DNA from: Pelagomonas calceolata
Taxonomy: Eukaryota; Sar; Pelagophyceae; Pelagomonadales; Pelagomonadaceae
DNA: 64,000 bases
Assembly: GCA_918797485.1 (NCBI GenBank)
Contig: CAKKNE010000002.1
Location: 4,368,501-4,432,500 of the forward strand
Direction of reading: 5' to 3'
Below, piece after piece: positions 1-8,488 of this stretch (position 1 is its first letter; every line of letters begins with the position of its first letter). Made by a program: the position numbers and the translations under genes. The notes beneath the pieces were generated by a model that searched no databases, was not told where the DNA came from, and saw only the letters and a program-made list of their open reading frames with translations.

Positions 1-1434
1 ACAGGTAGAGAAGGTAGCGTCGTAGACTTCGAGGAGCGAAGGTGGTACGTCTGCCGCGACGGAGAAACGTGCGCGACGGTCGCTCGTTCGCTGTCAGGGG
101 CTTATCGGTTTGACGTTTCCATACGGGAGGACGACGACGCTAGATTGGCGGCCCAGGCGGCGCAAAACGCCCTGGATTACTTACGTAGTCAAAGTGGAGA
201 AGCCCCGGTCACGAGACAAGTACCGGAACCGGAGCCGCAACCCGAACCAGAATTACCGGACGACCGCCTGACGGAACGGGCCGCAAGGTTAGTTGCGGAG
301 GCCATGGCCGTGCCTTCCTTGGTCTCCGTCCGCAAGGACACGAAGCTACCAGCTCGCACGTGTTTACCGCTACCAGAGGACATGATCAATAGTAGGAGCG
401 GCTGGCCCGGACATGCTATTAGGGTGGCACCACCTCTGGTGGAGGCGGAAGCCGATAGAGCCGCTCTCAGGAATGGGGATGTCCTCGTGGAGGAGGCTTC
501 GGGGCGGCGGTGGGCGGCGGCGAAGAGAGGAGAGTCCCAGCAGCAGGCGGCGCGGCGGTTCGGTGTGGATGCTCGTCGCGTGGCCAAGGAGAATGATTTA
601 ACGCCCTGGGGGGCGGCTTTGCGGAGAGGCGCCGTGCCGGAAGGCGCGCCTTTACTCATTCCCGAACCAGGGGCGGCCGCGAGGGACCGCGACGAATCCC
701 CAAGGCCGCACACGGTCCGACGGTCGCCGGCGGCTAGAAGCACACAAGTCACATCACCTTCGAGACCGGCACCCTTAGCCTGCTCCGCCTGTCGATTACT
801 AGGCGGCTCCGCGAGTCGATGCAGGAGGGAACTGCGCCACTCCGCCCCACCCTACTCGTTACCACCCGACGTCGGCACGCGAGTTAGGGTGAGGTGGCTC
901 CCCGAAGGCAGCGATGAGAACGGCCACCACAAACGGGCGTCGTGGTATTTTGCTACTGCAACAGTCGTGGGCGAAGAGACCGCCGAAGGGACACGCAAGG
1001 TCGTGGTAGCCTATGATGATGGCGGCGGCGACGACGAGATCGAGTGGCCCGACGCCGACGCTATTAGTCTACCAAAAGATCAGACGAACTTGGCCCGAGC
1101 GGCGGCCGTCAGCGAGGACCAGAAGAAGATCAAGGGCCAGGCCTTCAAGCTACAAGGTGATAGTAGGGACTATCGGGTCAACGACGTGTTTTATTCGGTC
1201 GAGGAAGGTATTGACGGGGTCGTGGTACAGTACTACGACACGGGCGTCTACAAGGAGCCGCCGTCAGATAAGGATAGCCACGCGTTCGAGTGGGCGGCCT
1301 TTGACGACTTCGAGCAGCGGGCCACTGTCGAGTCTGATGCTTCTCAGTTCGGGCGCGGGGCTCGCAGAGCGCGGTCACCGCGCGCGTCGCTGGAGGGGCG
1401 GTCGGACTCGCCGCCGCGGAAGAAGCGGCGATGA
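1..1434 (+). CDS. LysM-like / Tudor-like protein, 5' end cut by window edge
   Basis: The frame is open from base 1 with no stop, so the true start lies to the left. Two stretches resemble degenerate LysM modules: WYVCRDGETCATVARSL at the left edge and KRGESQQQAARRFGVDARRV (about 535-590), the second followed by a downstream LLIP. The C-terminal half has Tudor/chromo-like beta-barrel sequence: GTRVRVRWLP and VVVAYDDGG (about 880-1060), then a second unit around GVVVQYYDTG (about 1215-1245). The tail is basic and ends RKKRR, a possible nuclear signal. A reader of a modified histone or peptide is possible, but this is inference; no catalytic motif is visible. It ends just ahead of the next gene on the same strand. 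Confidence 0.6.
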   Translation, partial: TGREGSVVDFEERRWYVCRDGETCATVARSLSGAYRFDVSIREDDDARLAAQAAQNALDYLRSQSGEAPVTRQVPEPEPQPEPELPDDRLTERAARLVAEAMAVPSLVSVRKDTKLPARTCLPLPEDMINSRSGWPGHAIRVAPPLVEAEADRAALRNGDVLVEEASGRRWAAAKRGESQQQAARRFGVDARRVAKENDLTPWGAALRRGAVPEGAPLLIPEPGAAARDRDESPRPHTVRRSPAARSTQVTSPSRPAPLACSACRLLGGSASRCRRELRHSAPPYSLPPDVGTRVRVRWLPEGSDENGHHKRASWYFATATVVGEETAEGTRKVVVAYDDGGGDDEIEWPDADAISLPKDQTNLARAAAVSEDQKKIKGQAFKLQGDSRDYRVNDVFYSVEEGIDGVVVQYYDTGVYKEPPSDKDSHAFEWAAFDDFEQRATVESDASQFGRGARRARSPRASLEGRSDSPPRKKRR

Positions 1435-1583
1435 GTGGGTGCGGTGGCAATAAGTTATTTATTAGATACCTTGGTATCTGTTTCGCTGCGTTCGGCATCG
1501 GCGTTCGCGTCTGCGAGTTGAAAAATCGGGTTTTGCAAGCCGAGTCAGCGCCGCGCAAGCCCAATAACACCGCAAAACGCAAG

Positions 1584-2747
1584 ATGATCCTCACAAATTG
1601 CGCCGCCTGCGCCGCCCCACTGGCCCACAACGCGCCGCGATGTATTAGATGTTGGACCCGCTATTGTGACTCGACTTGCCAGCATGACCACTGGCGCCGC
1701 GGCCACAAGCAAATGTGTAAGAAAATACACCGCGGCGGCAACGCGGAGCAATACCACGCCGACGAAAAATACAAGGAGGCCGTCGCGGAGGCCGTCGAGG
1801 CGTGCGCGGACGACACGAAGGGCCAGACGTGCTTCATCTGCACGCAAGCTTTGCATTGGAAGACGAAGGAGGGCCTCGTGCGCGGGTGCTCGTGCCGCGG
1901 GACGGCGGGTTTCGTTCACGTGTCGTGCTTGGCAGAGCAGGCGAAGATTTTGTACGCGGAGGCCGAGGAGAACAATTTGGATGAGAATGCGTTAAATGAG
2001 AGATGGGAACGGTGGGACACGTGCAGCATGTGCAAGCAAATGTACCACGGCGTCGTGAGATGCGCGCTCGGGTGGGCGTGCTGGAAGACGTACGTGGGTC
2101 GGCCGGAGGGGCACTGGGCTCGGTGCCCTGCGATAAACCAGCTTGGGAACGGTTTATCCGCTGCAAATCACTATGAGGACGCCTTGGCCGTGCGAGAGGC
2201 CGAGTTGGCTATGAAACGGCGCATTGGCGCATCAGAAGAAAGCATTCTCGTCGCGCAGAGCAATCTTGCGAACACGTATCATGATCTTGATCGTTTTGAA
2301 GAGGCCGTGCGTTTGCGACGGGACGTATACTCTGGAACTTTGAAGATATGTGGCGAAGATAGTAGAGACTCTCTTATAGAGGCCAACAATTACGCGGCCT
2401 CCCTTGTTCATCTAGACTCAGAGCGTTTTGAAGAAGCGAAGTCGCTGCTGCGCAAAGAGATACCCGTAGCGCGACGTACTCTCGGTGATAGTGATAGACT
2501 CACGCTCAAAATGAGGTGGAATTACGCGGGGGCGCTCTACAAAGACGACGGTGCCACGCTCGATGATTTCCGCGAGGCCGTGACGACTCTCGAGGACGCG
2601 GGGCGAATCGCGCGGCGCGTGTTCGGTGGCACGCACCCGCTCACCGAAGAATTTGAGAACGGATTGCAAGACGCGCAAGCCGCGCTCACCGCCCACGTGT
2701 CGCCGGAGGAATGGCGCGCGGCCGCGAGAGGCGTAAAGATCCACTAA
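1584..2747 (+). CDS. MYND finger - RINGv-like finger - TPR protein
   Basis: The N-terminus carries a MYND zinc finger, starting CAACAAPL and continuing through YCDSTCQHDHW and GHKQMC. A RING-CH-like Cys/His cluster follows (CFICTQAL, GCSCRGTAGFVHVSCL, CSMCKQMYHG). The second half holds kinesin-light-chain-type TPRs (SILVAQSNLANTYHDLDRFE, then related units). MYND binds proline-rich peptides and RINGv proteins are usually membrane or E3 factors, so a scaffold or ubiquitin-ligase role is inferred. The frame also opens at an ATG at 1431 that overlaps the previous stop as ATGA. The ATG at 1584, directly before the zinc ligands, is preferred because 1435-1580 is AT-richer and encodes no recognisable domain. 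The TPR tail resembles that of the gene at 42571. Confidence 0.75.
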   Translation: MILTNCAACAAPLAHNAPRCIRCWTRYCDSTCQHDHWRRGHKQMCKKIHRGGNAEQYHADEKYKEAVAEAVEACADDTKGQTCFICTQALHWKTKEGLVRGCSCRGTAGFVHVSCLAEQAKILYAEAEENNLDENALNERWERWDTCSMCKQMYHGVVRCALGWACWKTYVGRPEGHWARCPAINQLGNGLSAANHYEDALAVREAELAMKRRIGASEESILVAQSNLANTYHDLDRFEEAVRLRRDVYSGTLKICGEDSRDSLIEANNYAASLVHLDSERFEEAKSLLRKEIPVARRTLGDSDRLTLKMRWNYAGALYKDDGATLDDFREAVTTLEDAGRIARRVFGGTHPLTEEFENGLQDAQAALTAHVSPEEWRAAARGVKIH

Positions 2748-2798
2748 GATCCAAAACGCCATCGACGCGCCCCCGTAGCAAGTAAGAGTCAGTAAACT

Positions 2799-4316
2799 TT
2801 AAATCTCGTCCCGCAGGATCCGCCCCCGGAGCTCCCGCATCAGATGGTTCATGTAGTAGATGTTGTGCAGCGACGCGAGCGTCAGCGCGAGGGGCTCGTT
2901 CTGCTTGAAGAGGTGGTGCAGGTACGCGCGCGTGTAGGGGATCGACTCCATGTGCGGGTCGATCGGCGTGTGGTCGTTCTGGTACTTTGTGGCGGAAATG
3001 CGCACGTCACCCTGCGTCGTCAATAGAGTGCCGTGCCTCGCGACGCGCGTGGGATTGCACGAGTCCATCGTGTCGACGCCCAGCGGTACGACCGAAGCGC
3101 AGGACTCGGGGTCCGCGATGCCCAGTAGGTGGTTCGGCTTGTTGCGTGGCAACAAAGGCATCAACCAAGATAACATGTCCAGCATCTCCTGGCGATCTTT
3201 CCCCAGCGAGCCACCAACCGCCATGCCGTCGAAAGGTAGTGAGGACAGGTATTCTACGGATCTCGTCCGCAACTCCCTATCCACACCACCATGCACGACG
3301 GCGTACATGGCCTGGTCATTCACATTCGACAAATGCTCTCGCAGACTACGAGCCATCCATCTATGACTTAGTTGGACGGACTTCTCCAGGCGATCCCGCG
3401 TGACGTGGTACGGCGGCAGTTCGTCTAGAGGTATGATAATGTCCGCGCCGAACTTTTTTTGCGCTTGCACGCTGCTTTCTGGCGTCAGTTCAATAACCGC
3501 ACCGTCCCTATAAGATTTGAAGACCACGCCTTGCTCCGTCACACTACACAATTTGCCGTGCTGCGTCTCTTGAGCATCTTTCTTCCTCCTTACCCTCTTC
3601 TGTTTCAGCTCGGGGCCGTCGTCGTCACTATCCGCATCAGCTAACGAAAAAACCTGGAACCCGCCTGAATCGGTAATCAGAGGTCGATCCCGTCGCATAA
3701 ATTTGTGCAGACCGCCCGCACTTGATACAACCTCGGTCCCGGGATGCACCAACAAGTGATACGTGTTGCAGAACATGAGCTGCACGTCCGCATCATTCGC
3801 TTGTTCCGAGCTCACCGCCTTGAGCGCTCCGTTCGTCCCGACGGGAACGAAGCACGGCGTGTCAATCACTCCATGAGGGGTGTGGATGCGGCCCACCCTT
3901 GCCCTCGATCCTGGTTTTTTGGATTCATGTAAGACCTCGAAGCGGAAGTGGCTTCGAGGCGCCCACGGTTCGAAGGTCGAAGCGTCAGGCGGCGCTTGCA
4001 TCGGGTCGACGACTTCTTGGCTCGGCGCCTTGCGCTTCTTGCCGGCCTTGTAGTCTTCACTTTCGCCTGTGAGTGCCTTATATCTAGATTGCAATTCAGC
4101 GATCTCCTTTGACACATCGGCATTTGGTAAGAGTTTTGACTTCTCGGTAATGGAACCCTTGACCTGTGCCACATCCTTCTCCCAGGTTTCTCTCGCCCGT
4201 AACCGCTCTTCCAATGCAGCCGCTTCTGATGAGGAACCGTTGCCGACGTGCTTCAACCGTCGCAGTTGTTTTTTTAGTTCTTTCGCGGTGGCCTGTTCTG
4301 GGGTTCCGGTCGTCAT
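2799..4316 (-). CDS. Queuine tRNA-ribosyltransferase (TGT) without the zinc cysteines
   Basis: TGT exchanges guanine-34 for queuine in GUN-anticodon tRNAs. After a charged N-terminal extension of about 120 residues, the TGT barrel begins at FRFEVLHESKK. The general-acid motif DSGGFQVFSL is present, and so is the nucleophile region GVDTMDSCNPTR. An acidic/basic insertion (DSDDDGPELKQKR) follows the first motif. The oddity is at the C-terminus: the usual CxCxxC just before the conserved YTRAYLHHL is replaced by PIDPHMESIP, shorter and without cysteine, so the structural zinc site looks lost. The catalytic aspartates argue for an active subunit. The gene is a single exon; 2748-2798 separates it from the convergent gene. 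Confidence 0.9.
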   Translation of the reverse strand: MTTGTPEQATAKELKKQLRRLKHVGNGSSSEAAALEERLRARETWEKDVAQVKGSITEKSKLLPNADVSKEIAELQSRYKALTGESEDYKAGKKRKAPSQEVVDPMQAPPDASTFEPWAPRSHFRFEVLHESKKPGSRARVGRIHTPHGVIDTPCFVPVGTNGALKAVSSEQANDADVQLMFCNTYHLLVHPGTEVVSSAGGLHKFMRRDRPLITDSGGFQVFSLADADSDDDGPELKQKRVRRKKDAQETQHGKLCSVTEQGVVFKSYRDGAVIELTPESSVQAQKKFGADIIIPLDELPPYHVTRDRLEKSVQLSHRWMARSLREHLSNVNDQAMYAVVHGGVDRELRTRSVEYLSSLPFDGMAVGGSLGKDRQEMLDMLSWLMPLLPRNKPNHLLGIADPESCASVVPLGVDTMDSCNPTRVARHGTLLTTQGDVRISATKYQNDHTPIDPHMESIPYTRAYLHHLFKQNEPLALTLASLHNIYYMNHLMRELRGRILRDEI

Positions 4317-4967
4317 CGCGAGCCTATGTAAGTGAGGGTTTTGCGGCGTAAAGTCGCGCGTCGGCGTTGCGTCGCGTGTGTGGGACCGCTCGAGATTGAG
4401 TAGGAGGTTAATTTCCCCAGCTTTGGTGCTCCGGATGCGACTCCGGGGCGTGAGAGAGAAACGTTCTTCACTGCGGTTGCTTTGCTTTGTGTGTGTTGTT
4501 GCTTCTTCGGGGGAGGCGTCCTTACCTGCTGAGCACCGCTGGTCGTAGTCGTCGCGTCGGCTGCCTGCTCTGCAGCAGCACTGGTCTCAGAGTCTGTTGC
4601 AGCAAACCGTTCGCGCGTCGCAGCAGAATTGTTGCAAACAGTAACCCGCGCATGCAGCGCGAGTACTGCACGTACGCGAAGCGGCAGCGCTCAGCTCGCA
4701 CTAGTTGGCGAGACTGCAGCGCTTTTGCCCTCCTGTGCAGCCCCTCTCTGCAGCTCTGGCCTCGATCGCCGGACGCTTCACAACAGAGGGCAACTCACCA
4801 ACGCATTGTTCAGGACACGCACATGAGGCGTACGGAGAACGCGCCGTCCCTGTTTGATCTGGCCTCGTCTAAGCTGACGCGCGCAAATCGCGCAACAGAC
4901 GAATGATCCACAACATTACGCACTAAATCCCCAGTGACGCGGTCGCATCGGCGCGGCGTCGTGGCGT
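4317..4967. other. Intergenic, no gene supported
   Basis: About 650 bases between the TGT start and the end of the next minus-strand gene. It is rich in CTG/CAG words (for example 4565-4625). A short frame at 4487-4906 has no recognisable domain and unbiased composition. I see no RNA gene and no copy of the promoter palindrome here. Confidence 0.5.
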
Positions 4968-6548
4968 CTACTCCGCGAGCCGCGCGCGGTCTCCCCTCCA
5001 GGGGCTCCGCCCACTAGTCCTAGCACCGCAGTCACGGTCCCGCTCGAGCCGCCGCTCGTGCGCCGCGTTGTCGTCGACGAAGCGCTCGATAAGCCGCGCA
5101 TAGGCGTGGTCCGGCGGCAGAGCCCGCGCGTCCGGCGCGCCGACGCCGCCCTTCTGCAGGATCATCGTCGAGCCGCTCCGGCCCGGTAGGTTCGTTGGGA
5201 GCGAGATCGGTACGGGGCCCTCGAGCACGTCGAGCGCGCACTGCAGGATTTCGGGCCAGAGGCGATGCGTCGTCTCGGCGAAGAGGAACAATGCCCCGGG
5301 CTGGGCCGCCTTGAAGAGATCGCGGAAGAAGACGTACTCCGAGGCGCGCAGTGATACAGCGTTCTCGGCGACGACATACGATGCGATGAAGACATCTGTC
5401 GTGTCGGCACGTTGCGCCACTGCGGCGTTCGCTTCTGAATCCAGCGGAATGGTGATGTCGCCCGTGTGAAAGGCCACGCGGTGCCCGCCCGGAACAACCG
5501 AAGCCAGCGCCTCCACGCAGGCCGCCCAACCCTCTTCATAATCGACGACGTCGCAGTGCACTCGCGCCGACGGCCGCTGGTGGCGCGTCGGCGCCGGTCG
5601 GTTGTCCAGGTAGTCGCCGCCCGCATAATCCGCGAGCGTCGCGAGGGCCGCGAAGTCGCCTCCAGGACCTCCACCGAGCGAGAGCACGCGGCACGTCTCC
5701 TGGTATAGTATCACACGAGCCACTGCCAACCTCAACCACGCGTCCTCGGCGCAGAAGAACGCATCAGCAATTTTTTGAGCTCTCGGCGCGAGGTGCAGGC
5801 GCGCGTAGCCCTTCCGAGCAATCTCGTCCCCAAAGCACGGCATCGTCCCCCACGTCGCCGCGTCGCCCAGGGCGACCTCGAGCGCCCGCGTCGCCGGATC
5901 GTCGCCGTCGCCGGGGAACGCTTCGGCGCTCAGCGCGTCGAAGCGGCGCCGCGAGCGTCGCAGCCACGCCGTCCGTCGTCGTCCGGACGCGCCAAGGCCG
6001 GCGGTGCCCTCGGTGAGGACAGCCCTCGCTTCCGCGAAGCGGCCGCTTCTCGCAAGCGCCACCGCGGCCGCGTCCCTCACGCGGGCGTCGTCGGCGAGGC
6101 CTCGGGCCACGGCCTCCTCGAAGAGCGCGGCGACGTCGTCGGGCCGACTCGCGCGCCCCAAACACCGCAGCGCCGTCGTGTACGTGAACGCGTCGGGGCT
6201 GAACGAGCGCCGGCCCATGAGCTCCCGGGCCTCGGCCCACCGCGGCGCGCCGCCGAGGCCGCGGCCGCAGCCCGCGCGGTCGCAGGCAACTAAAGCGGCG
6301 GTGCCGGCCCTCACGGAGACCACCTCATGTCTGCGCTCGAGGGCATCCAGCAACGCGATGGCGCGGCGCCACTCGCCGCGGCGGCCCGACCGCGTGATGG
6401 CGCGCGTGTACGGCTCGTCGCGGCGGCGCAGCGATGCCTCGTCGGCGACGTGGGGTAGCGTGCTACTCAGGCGCACGCGCTGTCGCACGAGGCCGCCAGC
6501 CTGTCGCAACGCGCTACAGCGCAGCATCACGAGCAGCAGCAGTGTCAT
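4968..6548 (-). CDS. PPR-like helical repeats fused to a SAM-methyltransferase-like domain
   Basis: The N-terminal half contains pentatricopeptide-like helical pairs: PYTRAITRSGRRGEWRRAIA (a typical PPR 'single hit' phrase), then FSPDAFTYTTALRCLGRASR and a following DDVAALFEEAVARGL unit. The C-terminal half has a Rossmann methyltransferase look: CRVLSLGGGPGGDFAAL (SAM loop), then HCDVVDYEEGWAACVEAL, FHTGDITIPLD and DVFIASYVVAENA. PPRs bind organellar RNA, so an organelle RNA- or ribosome-directed methyltransferase is inferred. The start at 6548 begins a hydrophobic, basic leader (MTLLLLVMLRC); the frame upstream of it overlaps the divergent nitroreductase and is not used. The last residues (CGARTSGRSPW) are translated from a copy of the 3' repeat at 4998-5028. 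Confidence 0.65.
   Translation of the reverse strand: MTLLLLVMLRCSALRQAGGLVRQRVRLSSTLPHVADEASLRRRDEPYTRAITRSGRRGEWRRAIALLDALERRHEVVSVRAGTAALVACDRAGCGRGLGGAPRWAEARELMGRRSFSPDAFTYTTALRCLGRASRPDDVAALFEEAVARGLADDARVRDAAAVALARSGRFAEARAVLTEGTAGLGASGRRRTAWLRRSRRRFDALSAEAFPGDGDDPATRALEVALGDAATWGTMPCFGDEIARKGYARLHLAPRAQKIADAFFCAEDAWLRLAVARVILYQETCRVLSLGGGPGGDFAALATLADYAGGDYLDNRPAPTRHQRPSARVHCDVVDYEEGWAACVEALASVVPGGHRVAFHTGDITIPLDSEANAAVAQRADTTDVFIASYVVAENAVSLRASEYVFFRDLFKAAQPGALFLFAETTHRLWPEILQCALDVLEGPVPISLPTNLPGRSGSTMILQKGGVGAPDARALPPDHAYARLIERFVDDNAAHERRLERDRDCGARTSGRSPWRGDRARLAE
4998..5028 (-). repeat. 3'-flank motif, copy inside the end of the PPR-methyltransferase gene
   Basis: On the minus strand this reads GGTGCTAGGACTAG followed directly by TGGGCGGAGCCCCTGG. 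It matches both members of the tandem pair at 7402-7500 base for base over this span. It lies at the extreme 3' end of the minus-strand gene, in the same orientation as transcription, and is translated as its C-terminus. Confidence 0.8.
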
Positions 6549-6777
6549 ATGTGCAATGTCATTTATGCGTAATGAGTCACAGCTAATACGCGTTGCTGTA
6601 CGACGCGTGGTTGCCCTATGGTGCGTATGCGTGCGCTCTGCAGCGGCGGCAAGCGCGTGCTGCAAGCTAGCTGGCAGGCTGTGCTCTGCGAGCCCAGCGA
6701 CGCGTACGCGAGCGCACGAAAGCAAAAAGCCTTGACGAGTGCTCTTGGTTTCGCTGACGACGACTAAGGCAGCCAGG

Positions 6778-7380
6778 ATGTCGCCGCGCTTCGTGGTGTG
6801 TCTGTGTGCAACGACAGCAGCGCTCTCTCCCATCCACGAAGCTCTGCGCAGTCGTCGCACCGTGCACAACTTCGACAACTCGCGAGACGTGCCCGACGAC
6901 GTGTTGCACCGCGCTATCGAAGCCGCGACGTACGCGCCGAACCACAAGATGACGGAGCCGTGGCTCTTCCGGCGGCTCGGCACCGACGCCATCGAGGCGA
7001 TCGCGTCACTGAATGCCGCGTCGATCTCCGACCCCGAAAAAGCCGCAAAAAAGGCGAAGCGCTGGGCCGACATCCGGAACTGGCTCGTGGTGACCTCGCG
7101 GATCACGCCCGGAGACGACTTATTAACGCGGGAGGACTACGCGGCGACGTGTTGCGCCGTCCAGAACCTGCAATTATCCTTCGCTGCCGACGGCATCGGT
7201 GCGAAGTGGACGTCTGGGGACATCCAGCGGACGCCGGAGTTCGAAAGGATTTGCGGCGTCGACGGGAACGCGGAGTGTGTTTGTGGAGTCATCTGGTACG
7301 GCTACGCGGCGGACGGCGCCGTGCCGGCGGCGCCGAGGCGGAAGCTCGGGGTGGACGAGATTTTGCTAAGTGTACCTTGA
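6778..7380 (+). CDS. Nitroreductase-family flavoprotein
   Basis: The sequence matches the NADPH-dependent FMN nitroreductase fold. It opens with a short hydrophobic leader (PRFVVCLCATTAAL), then IHEALRSRRTVHNFD (the FMN phosphate-binding RRS/T motif near residue 25), then AIEAATYAPNHKMTEPWLF. The C-terminal core has DYAATCCAVQNLQLSFAADG followed by GAKWTSGD, the family's second flavin-contact block. The length of 200 residues fits one domain. The leader could be a signal or transit peptide, so organelle location is possible. The substrate is unknown. The gene is divergent from the PPR-methyltransferase gene. The tandem 3' motif follows about 20 bases after the stop. Confidence 0.85.
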   Translation: MSPRFVVCLCATTAALSPIHEALRSRRTVHNFDNSRDVPDDVLHRAIEAATYAPNHKMTEPWLFRRLGTDAIEAIASLNAASISDPEKAAKKAKRWADIRNWLVVTSRITPGDDLLTREDYAATCCAVQNLQLSFAADGIGAKWTSGDIQRTPEFERICGVDGNAECVCGVIWYGYAADGAVPAAPRRKLGVDEILLSVP

Positions 7381-7401
7381 AACGTCAGGGCCCTTCGTTA
7401 G

Positions 7402-7500
7402 TCGATGTTACGGTGCTAGGACTAGTGGGCGGAGCCCCTGGTCAAAACCTTCGGTGTCTGTCGATGTTACGGTGCTAGGACTAGTGGGCGGAGCCCCTGG
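7402..7500 (+). repeat. Tandem pair of the 3'-flank motif (59-bp period)
   Basis: Two copies of a 40-bp unit, identical by eye, lie at 7402-7441 and 7461-7500, separated by 19 bases. Each begins TCGATGTTACGGTGCTAG and ends GGGCGGAGCCCCTGG. The ends contain a small internal palindrome (GGGCGGAGCCC), so the RNA could form a short hairpin. The pair starts 22 bases after the nitroreductase stop codon, in the direction of transcription. Confidence 0.9.
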
Positions 7501-7543
7501 GGGGGAGACACCGCGCGTCGCCGATTCATCGGCGGCGAAAACA

Positions 7544-7565
7544 GCTAGCGCTGTAACACACTAGC
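7544..7565 (-). promoter_or_regulatory. Promoter palindrome, 22-bp form
   Basis: On the minus strand this reads GCTAGTGTGTTAC then AG then CGCTAGC. It lies 131 bases upstream of the ATG at 7696. Confidence 0.7.
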
Positions 7566-7695
7566 AAGCTCGGAGCGGTTCGGGAAGGCATTCGGGAGGG
7601 CCTATGCTGCCCCGTCAGAGCGTACAGTAAATCAAATAGCTGCGATTTTGGCTTTGCAGTTACTGTCCTTGTAGTCTTGAACGAACCGAGGCAGC

Positions 7696-8454
7696 ATGTC
7701 GGAGCACAGCGGGAGCGACTCGGACGAGGGTCCGCCTCCCCAGTCCCCACTCGACCTGTATCAATGTAACAATAGGATCCAGACGAGGCGCCAAGCGACG
7801 CACGCGCGAGACGCGAAGAGTACCGTGAACGTAAAGACATTCCTGCTGTGCCGCGCGCGGGCGAGCCGTGGGAGCGCGTTCGGGCGTGTGCCCGACGCGA
7901 TATGTCGGCTCATTGCCGCGATCGCGGGCGGCTGCTTCGTGCCCGCCGACGGCTTTCGTGGCCGGCGCGAGGGCTGCGTGTTCAAACTCGGCGGACGGGG
8001 CTTGGGTTACTACCCGGACTTCGCTGCGCTGGAGCAAGCAGCGCGCGACCGGGAGCTCTCCTCGGAGGACCGCGTCCGGGCTATCAAAATCCAGTTGGAA
8101 GTCGACAGCGCAAGCCCGCCGGCGTCGGCCGAAGCTTGGGACGGACTCTTGTCTCGGCTTCAGGAGCTCGATCGCCTTACTACCGATGATCCTGGTACGA
8201 ATGCTATACTAGCATCGGTCGGGGGTGAAGTTATCGGCCTCCTCCTCGATCTCCGAAACAGCCAAGGACGGCGTTTCCTCAGGCAAATCCGAATAGGCGT
8301 TTACTCAGGCAAAACTCGAGTTGAGTTAATTCAGCCGACCCAGCCCAGCAAAGTCGAGACGGCCGTCGCCGAGCTAGCCCGGGACCTCGTGGCGAAGTAT
8401 AAACAGTGGCGCCAATTTCCACTTCCCGGAAAAGCGCCAATTTCGTACTTCTAG
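7696..8454 (+). CDS. Protein with TFIIS N-terminal-like (LW) domain
   Basis: The N-terminus is acidic (SGSDSDEG). The middle contains the hydrophobic segment GRVPDAICRLIAAIAGG, which could be a short F-box-like or helical motif, and then GCVFKLGGRGLGYY. The C-terminal 110 residues look like the helical TFIIS-N/LW domain found in elongation factors: helices around LLSRLQELDRLT, EVIGLLLDLRNSQG and the terminal VAELARDLVAKYKQW, which matches the family's AxxLvxkWkk pattern. A role in transcription or chromatin is inferred. I do not recognise the N-terminal half. Its stop is 34 bases from the convergent gene's stop. Confidence 0.6.
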   Translation: MSEHSGSDSDEGPPPQSPLDLYQCNNRIQTRRQATHARDAKSTVNVKTFLLCRARASRGSAFGRVPDAICRLIAAIAGGCFVPADGFRGRREGCVFKLGGRGLGYYPDFAALEQAARDRELSSEDRVRAIKIQLEVDSASPPASAEAWDGLLSRLQELDRLTTDDPGTNAILASVGGEVIGLLLDLRNSQGRRFLRQIRIGVYSGKTRVELIQPTQPSKVETAVAELARDLVAKYKQWRQFPLPGKAPISYF

Positions 8455-8488
8455 TAGTATGATATTAATACTTCAAGTTAGCACATTC

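Noticed and set aside
1431-1583. ATG at 1431 as the start of the MYND-RINGv protein
   Set aside because: The added 51 residues are not protein-like and the DNA is AT-richer; the overlap with the previous stop is probably chance.
2752-2775. CGCCATCGACGCG near the TGT stop as an introner copy
   Set aside because: Only the 13-base core fragment matches; no inverted ends or duplication are visible.
4487-4906. A 139-residue plus-strand frame in intergenic DNA
   Set aside because: Unbiased composition and no resemblance to known protein.
6549-7106. N-terminal extension of the PPR-methyltransferase frame
   Set aside because: It runs antisense through the nitroreductase gene and shows no protein-like features; the ATG at 6548 starts a better leader.
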